Positions 35,761-45,636 are shown, counted from the first letter of the stretch. The stretch is DNA of 64,000 nucleotides from Glutamicibacter halophytocola (GCF_001302565.1 NZ_CP012750.1:1240001-1304000); one strand, 5' to 3'. Notes: generated from the letters alone by a model not told the origin. A program made the numbers and translations.

Positions 35761-36653
35761 AACTCTTCGCCGTGGGTGATGACGTTGGCTGCACGGCCCA
35801 CGATCTGCGGGTCGGGTGATCCGACCAGCTCATGGTCCTTGCCCGCGTAATCAAAGCGGTTCAGCACATGGCGCATGGCCGCAAGCCGTGCGCGCTTCTT
35901 GTCATTGGACTTCACTACCGTCCACGGAGCGTGGTCGGTGTCCGTCTTGAGGAACATTTCCTTCTTTGCTTCCGTGTACTTGTCCCATTTGTCCAGGGAT
36001 TCAAGATCCATGGGGGAGAGCTTCCACTGGCGCACGGGATCAAGGCGGCGAATGGTGAATCGGGTGAGCTGCTCGCTGGCGGAGACGGAAAACCAGAACT
36101 TCACCAGATCAATGCCTTCGTCCACCACGAGTTGTTCAAACAGGGGCGTCTGATTGAGGAAATGGCCCGCTTGGGCTGGCGTGCAAAATCCCATGACGCG
36201 TTCCACACCGGCCCGGTTGTACCAGGAGCGGTCAAACAGCACGATTTCCCCGGCGGACGGGAAATGCTGCACGTAGCGCTGGTAGTACCACTGCGTGGAT
36301 TCGCGGTCGCTGGGTTTTTCCAGGGCCACAACGCGGGCGCCACGAGGATTCAGGTGCTCGGTGAATCTCTTGATCGTTCCGCCTTTGCCTGCGGCATCGC
36401 GGCCTTCAAAAACAATCATGATGCGCCGGCCATGGGCCTTGGCCCATTTTTGAAGCTTGAGCAGCTCAATCTGCAGGGCACGCTTTTCGAGCTCGTAGGT
36501 TTCGCGGTCGAGTTTTTCTTCGTAGGGGTAGTCCTCGCGCCAGGTATCGACCACGCTGCCATCGGCGCGCAACAACAATGGATCGTCATCATCATCGTCG
36601 AGCACCGAGTAGCCGCGGAAAGCATCATCAAGCAGGGGGATTTCTACGCTCAT
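35757..36653 (-). CDS. ppk2: Polyphosphate kinase 2 (PPK2 family)
   Basis: A 298-residue P-loop kinase that uses polyphosphate to phosphorylate nucleotides. Walker A is FEGRDAAGKGG, the lid region has RGARVVALEKPSDRE, and Walker B is VLFDRSWYNRAGVERVMGF. The length and single domain fit class I PPK2 (NDP to NTP), but the class is inferred. An acidic N-terminal run (DDDDDD) precedes the domain. It lies downstream of the Pls-like NRPS and M1 aminopeptidase on the same strand and could be part of the same transcript, though 74 bases separate it from the peptidase. Confidence 0.92.
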   Translation of the reverse strand: MSVEIPLLDDAFRGYSVLDDDDDDPLLLRADGSVVDTWREDYPYEEKLDRETYELEKRALQIELLKLQKWAKAHGRRIMIVFEGRDAAGKGGTIKRFTEHLNPRGARVVALEKPSDRESTQWYYQRYVQHFPSAGEIVLFDRSWYNRAGVERVMGFCTPAQAGHFLNQTPLFEQLVVDEGIDLVKFWFSVSASEQLTRFTIRRLDPVRQWKLSPMDLESLDKWDKYTEAKKEMFLKTDTDHAPWTVVKSNDKKRARLAAMRHVLNRFDYAGKDHELVGSPDPQIVGRAANVITHGEEF

Positions 36654-36727
36654 GGTGGCAAGCCTAGATTCAGTGGATGAACAGCCAATGAATCGGAATT
36701 GAACGAGGACACCGGCGGGCCCGGCGT

Positions 36728-38029
36728 TCAGCTAGGGAAGGGCGGCAGCTGGAGTTCGGAAAGCCAATTGTGCAGAATTTGATCAGTTTCAATGCCGGGC
36801 GCATGCTTTTTCAGGTGCTTGCCGAACTTTTTCGCATCGACACTTCCATGCTGATAGGTGCCCGTCCAATCGCGCAGCATCTCGTAGAACGCTTCATCGC
36901 CCAGCTCCTTGAGCAGCGCGTAGAGGGCCAGCGCACCGCGCTTGTAGACGCGATCGTCAAACATGTCCTCCGGGCCGGGATCCCCGATCAGCAGATCCTG
37001 GGGGAGGGCATTGAGCTTCTCCCAGGCGGCCCGGGCACGCTGTTCCATCGGCATGGCGCCACAGTGTTCCGAGTAGACCCACTCGCTGAAACACGCGAAC
37101 CCTTCGTTCAGCCAGATGTCCTTCCACCCAGCAGGTGTCAGCGAGTTGCCGAACCATTGGTGCGCGAACTCGTGGGCGATCAGCCGCTGTGCCTCCCAGT
37201 CCAGGGACAGGTGGTTGCGCCCGAAGATGCTCATGCCCTGGGCTTCCAGCGGAATTTCCAGTTCGTCGTCGACCACCACGATCTTGTAATTCTCAAAGGG
37301 GTACGGGCCGAATTTGCGTTCAAAGATCTCGGCCATCTGCCCCTGCTTGGCAAAGGCGCCACGCACCGCCAAGTCGTTGCCCGGTACCGAGTAGGCCAGC
37401 AGATGGTGCCCGCGGTCACAAGCGATTTCGGCATAGCGCCCGATCTGCAAGGTGGCCAGATAGGTCGCCATCGGTTCACGCTGTTCATAGATCCAGGTGG
37501 AGCGGCTGGCCGAACGGCGCTGGGAGAGCAAATCGCCATTGGCAACGACCCGGTATCCGGCGTCGGTGGACACCTCGAAGCGGTACGAGGACTTGTGGCT
37601 GGGGTGGTCATTGCAGGGGAACCAGGTGGAAGCCCCGACCGGCTGGCCGGAAACGAGAATGCCATCGGTCAGCTCTTCCCAGCCGACTTCGCCCCAAGGC
37701 CCGTTATCCACCGCGGGGTTGCCGCCATAGCGCAGGTTCAGCTCGATATGCTCGCCGGCCTTGACCCGATTCGGGGTCGAGACCACGACGCGGTGGTGCT
37801 TCTTGGCCACGGAGACTTTGCGCCCCTGGCAGGTGGCCTTGATGATCTTGAGCCCATTGAGGTTCAGTGCGATCTCGTTGAGGTCCTCAAGGGCGCGGAT
37901 GCGCAGCATCGCCCGGCCATCGAGGTGGTTGCTGGCCAGCTTCACCACGAGGTTCACGTCGTAGTGCTCCACGGTGTAGTCCGGGGAGCCGTGGTGCTTG
38001 GTGTACTCATCCAATATGCGATGGTGCAT
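36728..38029 (-). CDS. M1 family zinc aminopeptidase
   Basis: A 433-residue, compact M1 metallopeptidase. The zinc motif is HEFAHQWFGN followed 18 residues later by the third ligand in LNEGFACF; the N-terminal beta domain (about 1-200) has NGPWGEVGWEELTDGILVSGQPVGASTWFPCND, replacing the usual GAMEN segment with EAQGMSIFG nearby. It lacks the large C-terminal helical domain of full-length family members. No signal peptide is visible. It starts 12 bases after the NRPS stop, so co-transcription is very likely. epsilon-Poly-lysine producers encode M1-type zinc aminopeptidases that degrade the polymer. Confidence 0.9.
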   Translation of the reverse strand: MHHRILDEYTKHHGSPDYTVEHYDVNLVVKLASNHLDGRAMLRIRALEDLNEIALNLNGLKIIKATCQGRKVSVAKKHHRVVVSTPNRVKAGEHIELNLRYGGNPAVDNGPWGEVGWEELTDGILVSGQPVGASTWFPCNDHPSHKSSYRFEVSTDAGYRVVANGDLLSQRRSASRSTWIYEQREPMATYLATLQIGRYAEIACDRGHHLLAYSVPGNDLAVRGAFAKQGQMAEIFERKFGPYPFENYKIVVVDDELEIPLEAQGMSIFGRNHLSLDWEAQRLIAHEFAHQWFGNSLTPAGWKDIWLNEGFACFSEWVYSEHCGAMPMEQRARAAWEKLNALPQDLLIGDPGPEDMFDDRVYKRGALALYALLKELGDEAFYEMLRDWTGTYQHGSVDAKKFGKHLKKHAPGIETDQILHNWLSELQLPPFPS

Positions 38030-38041
38030 CGGTGTGTTGCC

Positions 38042-41000
38042 TCAGGCTTCCTGTGTGGCGGGCTGTGGAAGGTGCGTATCCGGGTTGATGTTCCAGCGTA
38101 CTGCCGGATTGCCCCGCCAGTAGGTATTGGCGGGCAGAACCTCGCCGCGCAGGATCAGGCTGGCTGGACCGGTGGTGGTGCCTTCGGAGATCTGCGCGGC
38201 CGGCAGGATCACGCTGTGCGGGCCGAGAGTTGCTCCGGCACCCAGGGTCACCGCGTCAATGGACATGATGCGGTCGTGGAAGAGGTGGGTCTGCAGCACC
38301 GAGCCGCGGTTGACCGTGGAATGGTCCTGAAGGGTCACCAGATCGGCTTCGGGCAGCCAGTAGCTTTCGCACCACACGCCGTGGCCGATCTTCGCTCCCT
38401 GGGCACGCAGGAACCACACCAGGGCCGGGGTCCCCGAAGCGAGGCGGGCGAACCATTGGGCGCACACCAGCTCGGTGAAGGAATCGACCATTTCGGTGCG
38501 CCAGATGAAGGAGCTCCACAGGGTGTGCTCGCCGGGGCGGATCGGGCCGACCACCAGCCATTTGGCTGCCACCGCGATCGCCGCGGCCACTGCGCCGGCG
38601 AGCACCAGCACCGCGCCGGAGAGCAAGATGCCCGCCCAGACTCCGGCATGGGTGGCCAAAGTCGCCAGGGTCCACAGCACGCCACCGGCGATGGCCACGG
38701 TAGTGAAGACTGCCAGTGAACGGGCCAGCTCCCAGAAGGTACGCATGATCTTCAATTTCAGGGCTGGCCGGTAGGTGCGCTCCGACTCGGCTTCCACCGT
38801 GGTGCGGCGCAGCTTGTTCGGAGGGGAACCGATCCACGATGTACCGGCCTTCATCTTCTTCGGCGTGGCCGAGAGCACCGCAATCAGCGAACGCTTGGGC
38901 ACGCGGCGTCCTGCATGCAGGATGCCGGAGTTGCCCAGGAAGGCCTTCTTGCCCACGCGCACAGGGGCGATATGCATCCATCCGCCGCCGAGTTCATAGG
39001 AGGCCACCATGGTGTCGTCGGCCAGGAAGGCGCCGGAGGAGATGGTGGTCATCTTCGGGATCAGCAGCACGGTGGAAATTTCCACATCGCGTCCCACCTT
39101 GGCCCCCAGCAGGCGCAGCCAGATCGGGGTGAACAGCGAAGCATAGAGCGGGAAGAGCTGGTCGCGGGCGGTATCCAGGACCCGTTCGGTCGCCCAGGCC
39201 TGCCATCCCACGCGCGAGGTGACCGGATGCCATCCTTCGACCAGGCCGATGGACAGCAGGCGCACCACGAGGATGGTCAGGATCATGCTCGACAGGAACC
39301 AGGCGAGCGCCGCAACGATCACGGCCGGGACGAAACGCCAGCCGATTTCGGCCAGCGACGGGGCTGGCCGCAGGATCGGGGCGACCGACAGGAGGGCGAG
39401 AACCACGGGGATCCACTGCCACAGGTTGAGCAGGATCGAGGCGGCGCCAGCGAGCACTCGAGGCAGCTTGCGGTAGTCCGGTTCGGTCTCTGGCCACTTG
39501 GGCTTGGCCTTGGACTGCCGGGTCGCAGGCGAGCCGGCGTACCGGGAGTTCGCGCGGGCACTTCCGTAGACAGCCGAACCGGCCTCGACGATGGTGTCTT
39601 CGCCGATCACCGCTCCGGGGACCAAGGTGCTGCGCGCGCCGATCGACGCGCGGGCGCCAACCTCGATGGCGCCCACGTGCACCTTGTCCCCGTCAATCCA
39701 GTAGCCGCTGACATCCACCTCGGGCTCGATGGTGGCGCCCGGGCCCACGGTGAGCATTCCGGTCACCGGCGGCAGGGTGTGCAAGGTGGCGGTGCGGTCG
39801 ATCTTCGCGCCGAGCATGCGGGCGTACCAGGGCAGCAGCGGTGCGCTGGACAGCGAAATCGGGTCCACTACGTCGGCGACGTGCTGAGCCAGCCACAGGC
39901 GCAGGTGGACCGATCCGGAGCGCGGATAGACCCCGGGCTGCAGCCCGCGCAGCAGCAGCTTGTTGGCCAGGATGGACAGGGCCATGCGGCCGATCGGGGT
40001 GACGAAGAGAAGCCATAATCCGGCGATCACGTACCACGGGGTGGGCAAGGGGTCTTCGAAAATTCCCATGGACACCATGGCCACGTGCCCGATCATCAAA
40101 TAGGTGAACCAGCGCAGTCCCGAAAGGATGAACAGCGGGAAGGCCACCAGGGTCTGGGCCAATTGGGTGATGCGCTTGGTGCGCGCCACGGTACGCGGTG
40201 CCACCGGTTCGCTGGTGACTTGCTGCCCGCCGAGGAATTCAACCAGGGCACCGAAGCGCGGGTAGTCATAGAGCTCGGCCACCGTCAGATCCGGATAGCG
40301 CACGCGAAGGGCCGAGACCAGCTGGGCTGCCGAGAGCGAACCCCCGCCGGCGGCGAAGAAGTCGGCGTCCAACCCGGATACGGGCGCACCGAGCGCTCCC
40401 TGCCATGCTTCGGCAGTGAATTCTCCCACCTCGTCCAGTGGCGGCAGTTCGCCGGAGGAATCGTTCTGCTCGGTGCCGGGCAGCGGCCAGGGCAGGGCAT
40501 TGCGGTCGACCTTGCCGCTGGTCTTCATCGGCAGGCTGTCCATGACGGCCAGGATCGGCACCATGGGCGCCGGCAGGTCATCCAAAAGCGCGCTGCGGGC
40601 CGCCGGCAGGTCATAGTCCTCGGGAGCTTGCAGGTATCCGACAAGGACCTTGTTGCCGGTGGCGGTTTCCCGCACCGCCACCGCCGCCGAGGATACTCCT
40701 GCCAAGGAGTTCAGGGCCGCATCGATTTCGCCCAGCTCGATGCGCCGGCCGCCGATTTTCACCTGGTCGTCAACGCGGCCGATGAAAATCAGCCCCAGCG
40801 GGTCGTTGACGACCATATCGCCGGAGCGATAGGCGCGCTCCCAGCCCAGGGTGGGCATGGGGGCGTACTTTTCCGCGTCCTTTTCGGGATCCAGGTAGCG
40901 GGCCAGGCCCACGCCGCCAATGATCAGCTCGCCCGAATCGCCCTCGGCCACCGGAATGCCCTGGGGGTCGACCACTGCCAGGTCCCAGCCGGCCAGCGGC

Positions 41001-41992
41001 AGGCCGATGCGCACCGGCAGGCTGCCGTCCATGGTGGCACCGCAGGCCACCACGGTCGCTTCGGTGGGGCCGTAGGTATTCCAGACCTCGCGGCCCTCGG
41101 TCGCCAGGCGGCCGGCGAGCTCGGGCGGGCAGGCTTCGCCGCCAAAAATCAGCAGGCGCACCGAGTCCAGGGCCTGGGCTGGCCACAGCGCCGCCAAGGT
41201 GGGGACGGTGGAGACCGCGGTGATGGAGCGGGAAATCAGCCAAGGCCCAAGGTCCATGCCGCTGCGCACCAGGGCGCGCGGGGCGGGCACCAGGCAGGCG
41301 CCGTTGCGCCAGGCGATCCACATTTCCTCGCAGGAGGCGTCGAAGGCGACCGACAGCCCGGCGAGCACGCGGTCGGTGGTGTTCAGCGGGTCGGCGGCCA
41401 GGAACATCTGCGCTTCGGCATCAACGAAGGCTGCCGCAGAACGATGGGATACAGCGACGCCCTTGGGCTTTCCGGTGGATCCCGAGGTGAAAATGATCCA
41501 GGCGTCATCCTCCAGCCCCGGCATCCGTGGCGCGGCGTATGGCTTGGGCCGCCCGGACTCGGCCACGATGGTGCCGGTGCCCTTGATGATTCCGGCCACC
41601 CGGGCTTCGGTGAAGACGGTTTTGGCCCGCTCGTCGGGGTCATCGGCATCCACCGGAACGTAGGCGGCGCCCACCCAGAGGATCGCCAGGATCCATTCGT
41701 AGAGGTGGCGGGTGCCGGATTCGACGCGCACGCCAATGCGGTCGCCGGCGCCCAGCCCCTGCTCATGCAAGCGGCGGGCCTTGGCCTTGACCTCCTCGAT
41801 GAGCTCGGCGTAGCTTTCGGTGCGCTCCCCGTCATCAATGGCGGGGGCGTCGGGGTAGGCCCGGGCGGTGGCCCGCAGGATGTCCAAAAGGGTTCGAGGA
41901 GCCGGGGCCAGGGCACCGGAAGGAAACTGCGGAGCATAGATTTCTTGATCCGGCGCCGTAGCTTGATCGTTGTCCATGATGAACGGACCCAT
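38042..41992 (-). CDS. Pls/PosA-type membrane non-ribosomal peptide synthetase
   Basis: A 1316-residue single-module NRPS with the architecture of epsilon-poly-L-lysine synthetase (Pls, about 1319 residues). The adenylation domain (about 30-505) has A3 FTSGSTGKPKG, A4 VAFDASCEEMW, A5 WNTYGPTEAT, A7 YRSGDM, A8 GRVDDQVKIGGRRIELGE and A10 MKTSGKVDRNAL. The carrier domain (about 520-590) has its serine at about 552 in AAGGGSLS. Six transmembrane helices in three pairs (about 608-690, 845-918, 1083-1148) alternate with three left-handed beta-helix domains (about 715-830, 950-1060, 1170-1316). There is no condensation or thioesterase domain. The start is either ATG 41992 or ATG 41977. The product is probably an isopeptide homopolymer of a diamino acid; the substrate is not determined. 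Confidence 0.92.
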   Translation of the reverse strand: MGPFIMDNDQATAPDQEIYAPQFPSGALAPAPRTLLDILRATARAYPDAPAIDDGERTESYAELIEEVKAKARRLHEQGLGAGDRIGVRVESGTRHLYEWILAILWVGAAYVPVDADDPDERAKTVFTEARVAGIIKGTGTIVAESGRPKPYAAPRMPGLEDDAWIIFTSGSTGKPKGVAVSHRSAAAFVDAEAQMFLAADPLNTTDRVLAGLSVAFDASCEEMWIAWRNGACLVPAPRALVRSGMDLGPWLISRSITAVSTVPTLAALWPAQALDSVRLLIFGGEACPPELAGRLATEGREVWNTYGPTEATVVACGATMDGSLPVRIGLPLAGWDLAVVDPQGIPVAEGDSGELIIGGVGLARYLDPEKDAEKYAPMPTLGWERAYRSGDMVVNDPLGLIFIGRVDDQVKIGGRRIELGEIDAALNSLAGVSSAAVAVRETATGNKVLVGYLQAPEDYDLPAARSALLDDLPAPMVPILAVMDSLPMKTSGKVDRNALPWPLPGTEQNDSSGELPPLDEVGEFTAEAWQGALGAPVSGLDADFFAAGGGSLSAAQLVSALRVRYPDLTVAELYDYPRFGALVEFLGGQQVTSEPVAPRTVARTKRITQLAQTLVAFPLFILSGLRWFTYLMIGHVAMVSMGIFEDPLPTPWYVIAGLWLLFVTPIGRMALSILANKLLLRGLQPGVYPRSGSVHLRLWLAQHVADVVDPISLSSAPLLPWYARMLGAKIDRTATLHTLPPVTGMLTVGPGATIEPEVDVSGYWIDGDKVHVGAIEVGARASIGARSTLVPGAVIGEDTIVEAGSAVYGSARANSRYAGSPATRQSKAKPKWPETEPDYRKLPRVLAGAASILLNLWQWIPVVLALLSVAPILRPAPSLAEIGWRFVPAVIVAALAWFLSSMILTILVVRLLSIGLVEGWHPVTSRVGWQAWATERVLDTARDQLFPLYASLFTPIWLRLLGAKVGRDVEISTVLLIPKMTTISSGAFLADDTMVASYELGGGWMHIAPVRVGKKAFLGNSGILHAGRRVPKRSLIAVLSATPKKMKAGTSWIGSPPNKLRRTTVEAESERTYRPALKLKIMRTFWELARSLAVFTTVAIAGGVLWTLATLATHAGVWAGILLSGAVLVLAGAVAAAIAVAAKWLVVGPIRPGEHTLWSSFIWRTEMVDSFTELVCAQWFARLASGTPALVWFLRAQGAKIGHGVWCESYWLPEADLVTLQDHSTVNRGSVLQTHLFHDRIMSIDAVTLGAGATLGPHSVILPAAQISEGTTTGPASLILRGEVLPANTYWRGNPAVRWNINPDTHLPQPATQEA

Positions 41993-42177
41993 CCCTTCTC
42001 ATTTAACTGCGTAAATGGAATCGGGGCGCTGGGGGAGAGCGTCCCACAAAGGATATGGATGCTGGAGGGGCGGATCGGGAGATCCAGTGCCTATCTTAAG
42101 GGGCAGTGGATGAACGGGTGCGGCTGGTTCGGCTGAACTGTCGGCTAAGTCTCACTGATTTCGCAACTGCTACGCCG

Positions 42178-42218
42178 TGGGCCCGGGGCACTGGCCACAT
42201 TGTTGTTCCCCGGGCCCA
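42178..42218 (-). terminator. Terminator of the quinone oxidoreductase gene
   Basis: The stem TGGGCCCGGGG / CCCCGGGCCCA with a 19-base loop lies just after the minus-strand gene stop. Confidence 0.65.
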
Positions 42219-42228
42219 AAGCTGGTAG

Positions 42229-43197
42229 CTACGGCAGCAGGATGACCTTGCCGGTGGTGGCCCGCGATTCCAGCGCCGCATGTGCTGCGCCCGCCTCGGC
42301 CAGCGGGTACTGGGCTCCGATGCGCACATCGATCTTGCCGGTGGCCACCCAGCCGACCATATCGCCGAAGCGCCAGTGCATTTCCTGCTCCGAGGTCAGG
42401 AAATCGGCGAGCTTGGGGCGGGTCACGGTCAGCGATCCTCCAGCGTTCAGGCGCTGCAGGTTGAAATCAGGGACCTGCCCGCTGGCGCCGCCAAAAAGCA
42501 CCAAGGTGCCGCGCCGGCGCAGTGCTGCCAGGGAGGTGTCGAAGGTGTCCTTGCCGATGCCGTCATAGACCGCGTTCACGCCTTTGCCCCCGGTGACCTT
42601 CTCGACCGTTTCGGCGACCTGGTTGTAGTCGACCACGTAGTCGGCTCCGGCGGCCTTGGCCAGGTCCTTCTTCTCCTGGCTGGAGGCGGTGGTGATCACG
42701 GTGGCGCCCTTGAGCTTGAGCAACTGGGTGAGGATCAGCCCCACGCCACCCGCGCCGGCATAGGTGAGGATGACATCGCCGTTGTGCACCATGTAGCTGG
42801 AGTGGACCAGGTAATGGGCGGTCATGCCCTGCAGGGGCAGGGCGGCAGCGATATGCAGGTCCACCGAGTCCGGGACCTTGGCGGTCAGCTCGGCATCGAC
42901 CACGGCATAGTTCGAGTATCCGGCCACCCCTGAGGCGGTGGCTACGCGATCGCCCGGCTTGAAGTTCTGGACGCCTTGGCCGATCTGCTCCACCACTCCG
43001 GAGAACTCGGACCCCGGCACAAACGGGTAGTCGACGCTGTAGACGCCGCTGCGCTGGTAGGTTTCGATGAAGTTGACGCCGGTGGCTGCGACCTTGACCA
43101 GCAGCTGTCCGGGCCCTGGGACGGGGACGGGGATTCGGGTTAGCTGCAATCCGGTGGCGTCGGTGGGTTCGTTGACCACGATGGCTTGTTGCTGCAT
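42229..43197 (-). CDS. Quinone oxidoreductase (zinc-independent MDR family)
   Basis: A 322-residue NADPH-dependent reductase of the medium-chain dehydrogenase/reductase superfamily. It has the N-terminal GroES-like fold with NFIETYQRSGVY, the quinone oxidoreductase signature AALPLQGMTAHYLVHSSY, and the nucleotide-binding AGAGGVG. The cysteine zinc ligands of alcohol dehydrogenases are absent, as in QorA. It reduces quinones, usually one electron at a time. The start follows CAGGAGCACCGCATA. It stands alone, divergent from argC. Confidence 0.9.
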   Translation of the reverse strand: MQQQAIVVNEPTDATGLQLTRIPVPVPGPGQLLVKVAATGVNFIETYQRSGVYSVDYPFVPGSEFSGVVEQIGQGVQNFKPGDRVATASGVAGYSNYAVVDAELTAKVPDSVDLHIAAALPLQGMTAHYLVHSSYMVHNGDVILTYAGAGGVGLILTQLLKLKGATVITTASSQEKKDLAKAAGADYVVDYNQVAETVEKVTGGKGVNAVYDGIGKDTFDTSLAALRRRGTLVLFGGASGQVPDFNLQRLNAGGSLTVTRPKLADFLTSEQEMHWRFGDMVGWVATGKIDVRIGAQYPLAEAGAAHAALESRATTGKVILLP

Positions 43198-43323
43198 TAT
43201 GCGGTGCTCCTGAAATACGCGGTGTCTGCGGGGTGTTCCGGCGGGCCTCTACGGCCAGTTTAGGACTTTGCCCGCCATGGTGGGGACAGGACTTGGTGGA
43301 TGTCGGTTACGTGACGAAGTATT

Positions 43324-43366
43324 TTATGAATATTTATTAGCGCACATGAATATTTCGCGATAGAAT
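43324..43366 (+). promoter_or_regulatory. Tandem ARG boxes and -10 of the argC promoter
   Basis: TTATGAATATTTATTAGC (43324-43341) and ACATGAATATTTCGCGAT (43344-43361) are ArgR-type operators with the TGAATATTTATT-like core, 20 bases apart. The second runs into TAGAAT (43361-43366), a -10 hexamer six bases before the argC ATG. ArgR with arginine should repress the operon here. Confidence 0.85.
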
Positions 43367-43372
43367 CTGGTC

Positions 43373-44404
43373 ATGACGATTTCAGTAGCTGTCTCCGGCG
43401 CCAGCGGATACGCCGGCGGTGAGGTCCTTCGCATCCTTGCAGCCCATCCAGAAGTAGAGATTGGTGCGATCACCGCGCACTCCCAAGCCGGGCAGCGACT
43501 CGGTTCCATCGCGCCGCACCTGCATGCGCTCGCCGACCGCATCCTGGTGGACACCACGGTGGAGAACCTTGCCGGGCACGACGTCGTGTTCCTGGCCCTG
43601 CCGCACGGTGCCTCGGCCGCCGTCGCCGCCGCCCTGCCGGAAAACACCCTGGTCATCGACGCCGGTGCGGACCACCGGCTCGAATCCGCAGCCGCCTGGG
43701 AAAAATTCTACGGTTCAGAACATGCCGGCTTCTGGCCCTACGGCCTGCCGGAGCTCCCGGGCCAGCGCGAAAAGCTCGTGGGCACCCGCCGCGTCGCTGT
43801 GCCCGGCTGCTATCCCACCGGCGGGCAGCTGGCCCTGGCCCCGGGCTTTGCCGCCGGGCTGCTGGAAGCAGACGACGTGGTCATCGTTTCCGCCTCGGGC
43901 ACCTCGGGGGCCGGCAAGTCGCTGAAGCCGAACCTGCTGGGCAGCGAAGTCATGGGCTCGATGAGCACCTACGGCGTGGGCGGCATCCACCGGCACATCC
44001 CGGAAATGGAGCAGGGCTTCTCCAAGCTCGCCGGCCAGCCGGTCACCGTGTCCTTCACCCCCACCCTGGCCCCGATGCCGCGCGGCATCCTGACCACCGC
44101 CACCGCCAAGGCCAAGCCCGGGGTGAGCGCCGGGGCGCTGCGCGCCGCCTGGGAACAGGCCTACGCGAACGAGCAGTTCGTGCACCTGCTGCCCGAGGGC
44201 CAATGGCCGACCACCGGTGCGGTCCAGGGTTCCAACCACGTCCAGCTGCAGCTGGCCTTCGACGAGCACGCCAACCGCGTCATCGTCACCGCCGCCCTGG
44301 ACAACCTCACCAAGGGCACCGCAGGTGCCGCGGTCCAGTCGATGAACATCGCGCTCGGCCTGGAAGAAAATACCGGATTGCTCATGCAAGGAGTCGCACC
44401 GTGA
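43373..44404 (+). CDS. argC: N-acetyl-gamma-glutamyl-phosphate reductase
   Basis: A 343-residue NADPH enzyme, the third step of arginine synthesis. The nucleotide-binding [14 protein letters not shown] is near the start and the catalytic cysteine is in [11 protein letters not shown]. The ATG lies six bases after the -10 TAGAAT, so the arg mRNA is probably leaderless. The stop TGA overlaps the argJ GTG. It heads an operon in the order argC-argJ-argB-argD-argF-argR. Confidence 0.97.
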   Translation: MTISVAVSGASGYAGGEVLRILAAHPEVEIGAITAHSQAGQRLGSIAPHLHALADRILVDTTVENLAGHDVVFLALPHGASAAVAAALPENTLVIDAGADHRLESAAAWEKFYGSEHAGFWPYGLPELPGQREKLVGTRRVAVPGCYPTGGQLALAPGFAAGLLEADDVVIVSASGTSGAGKSLKPNLLGSEVMGSMSTYGVGGIHRHIPEMEQGFSKLAGQPVTVSFTPTLAPMPRGILTTATAKAKPGVSAGALRAAWEQAYANEQFVHLLPEGQWPTTGAVQGSNHVQLQLAFDEHANRVIVTAALDNLTKGTAGAAVQSMNIALGLEENTGLLMQGVAP

Positions 44405-45615
44405 GTCTCGCCTACACCAGCACCCACCCATCGGCAGCCACCACGGGTGTCACCGCCCCGGCCGGTTTTACCGCCGCCGGCGTGCCAGCCGGGCTGAAGT
44501 CCACCGGCAAGAACGACGTGGTTCTGGTCAAGAACCTCGGGCCCCAGTTCACCGCGGCCGGGGTCTTCACCTCCAACCGCGTGGCCGCCGCCCCGGTGCA
44601 CTGGTCCAAGCAGGTGCTGGCCGATGGCCGCATCGACGCGGTCCTGCTGAACTCGGGCGGTGCCAACGCCTGCACCGGTGCCGAAGGCTTCGGCAACACC
44701 CACCAGAGCGCCGAATACGCGGCCGGGCTGCTCGATGTCTCCGCCGGGGACGTGGCCGTGGCCTCCACCGGGCTGATCGGCGTGCAGCTGCCCATGGACA
44801 AGCTGCTGCCCGGCATCGAGGCCGCCGCGAAGGCGCTGGCCAGCGGCCAGGCCGCCGCTGACGAGGCCGCCGCCGGCATCATGACCACCGATACCGTGCC
44901 CAAGCTGGTTTCCCGCGTGGTGGGCCCGGCCGGCTCGGCCCAGATCACCATCGGCGGCATGGCCAAGGGCGCGGGCATGCTCGCCCCGGCGCTGGCCACG
45001 ATGCTCGTGGTGCTCACCACCGACGCGGTGCTCACCAGCGCGCAGGCCGACACCGCGCTGCGCGCCGCCACCGCGATGAGCTTCGACCGCGCGGACTCCG
45101 ATGGCTGCATGTCCACCAATGACACCGTGCTCCTGCTGGCCTCCGGCGCTTCGGGCACCACCCCGGACATCGCCGAGTTCACCGGCGCGCTGACCGACGC
45201 CTGCTGCGAGCTGGCCGCGAAGCTGATCGAGGATGCCGAGGGAGCGGACCACACCATCGCGATCCGCACCTACAACGCCGCGACCGAGGCCGACGCCCTG
45301 GAAGTGTCCAAGGCCGTCTCGCGCTCCAACCTGGTCAAGACCGCGGTCTTCGGCAAGGACCCGAACTGGGGCCGGGTGCTCTCCGAGGTCGGCACCACCA
45401 AGGCCGCCTTCGAGCCCGATGAGCTCAACGTCGCGATCAACGGCGTCATGGTCTGCAAGAACGGCGGGGTCGGCGAAGACCGCAACCTGGTCTCGCTCGA
45501 GGAGCGCAATGTCTCGATCGAGATCGACCTGAACGCCGGCACCGAGGAAGCCACCGTGCTGACCAACGACCTGACCCACGACTACGTCCACGAAAATTCC
45601 GCCTACTCCAGCTAG
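44401..45615 (+). CDS. argJ: Bifunctional ornithine acetyltransferase / N-acetylglutamate synthase
   Basis: A 404-residue ArgJ that recycles the acetyl group from N-acetylornithine to glutamate and, if bifunctional, also uses acetyl-CoA. The autocleavage region [14 protein letters not shown] contains the Ala-Thr site whose threonine becomes the nucleophile. [13 protein letters not shown] and [12 protein letters not shown] are further signatures. GTG 44401 overlaps the argC stop by four bases; GGAG lies ten bases upstream. An ORF extension to 44203 is inside argC. Confidence 0.95.
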   Translation: MSLAYTSTHPSAATTGVTAPAGFTAAGVPAGLKSTGKNDVVLVKNLGPQFTAAGVFTSNRVAAAPVHWSKQVLADGRIDAVLLNSGGANACTGAEGFGNTHQSAEYAAGLLDVSAGDVAVASTGLIGVQLPMDKLLPGIEAAAKALASGQAAADEAAAGIMTTDTVPKLVSRVVGPAGSAQITIGGMAKGAGMLAPALATMLVVLTTDAVLTSAQADTALRAATAMSFDRADSDGCMSTNDTVLLLASGASGTTPDIAEFTGALTDACCELAAKLIEDAEGADHTIAIRTYNAATEADALEVSKAVSRSNLVKTAVFGKDPNWGRVLSEVGTTKAAFEPDELNVAINGVMVCKNGGVGEDRNLVSLEERNVSIEIDLNAGTEEATVLTNDLTHDYVHENSAYSS

Positions 45616-45636
45616 GCTGCACCCGAGGAATCACCC

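Noticed and set aside
40085..42136. 683-residue open frame opposite the Pls-like gene, and a 649-residue one at 36770-38719
   Set aside because: Low-complexity His/Gln/Gly-rich translations typical of antisense shadows; the minus-strand genes have all their motifs.
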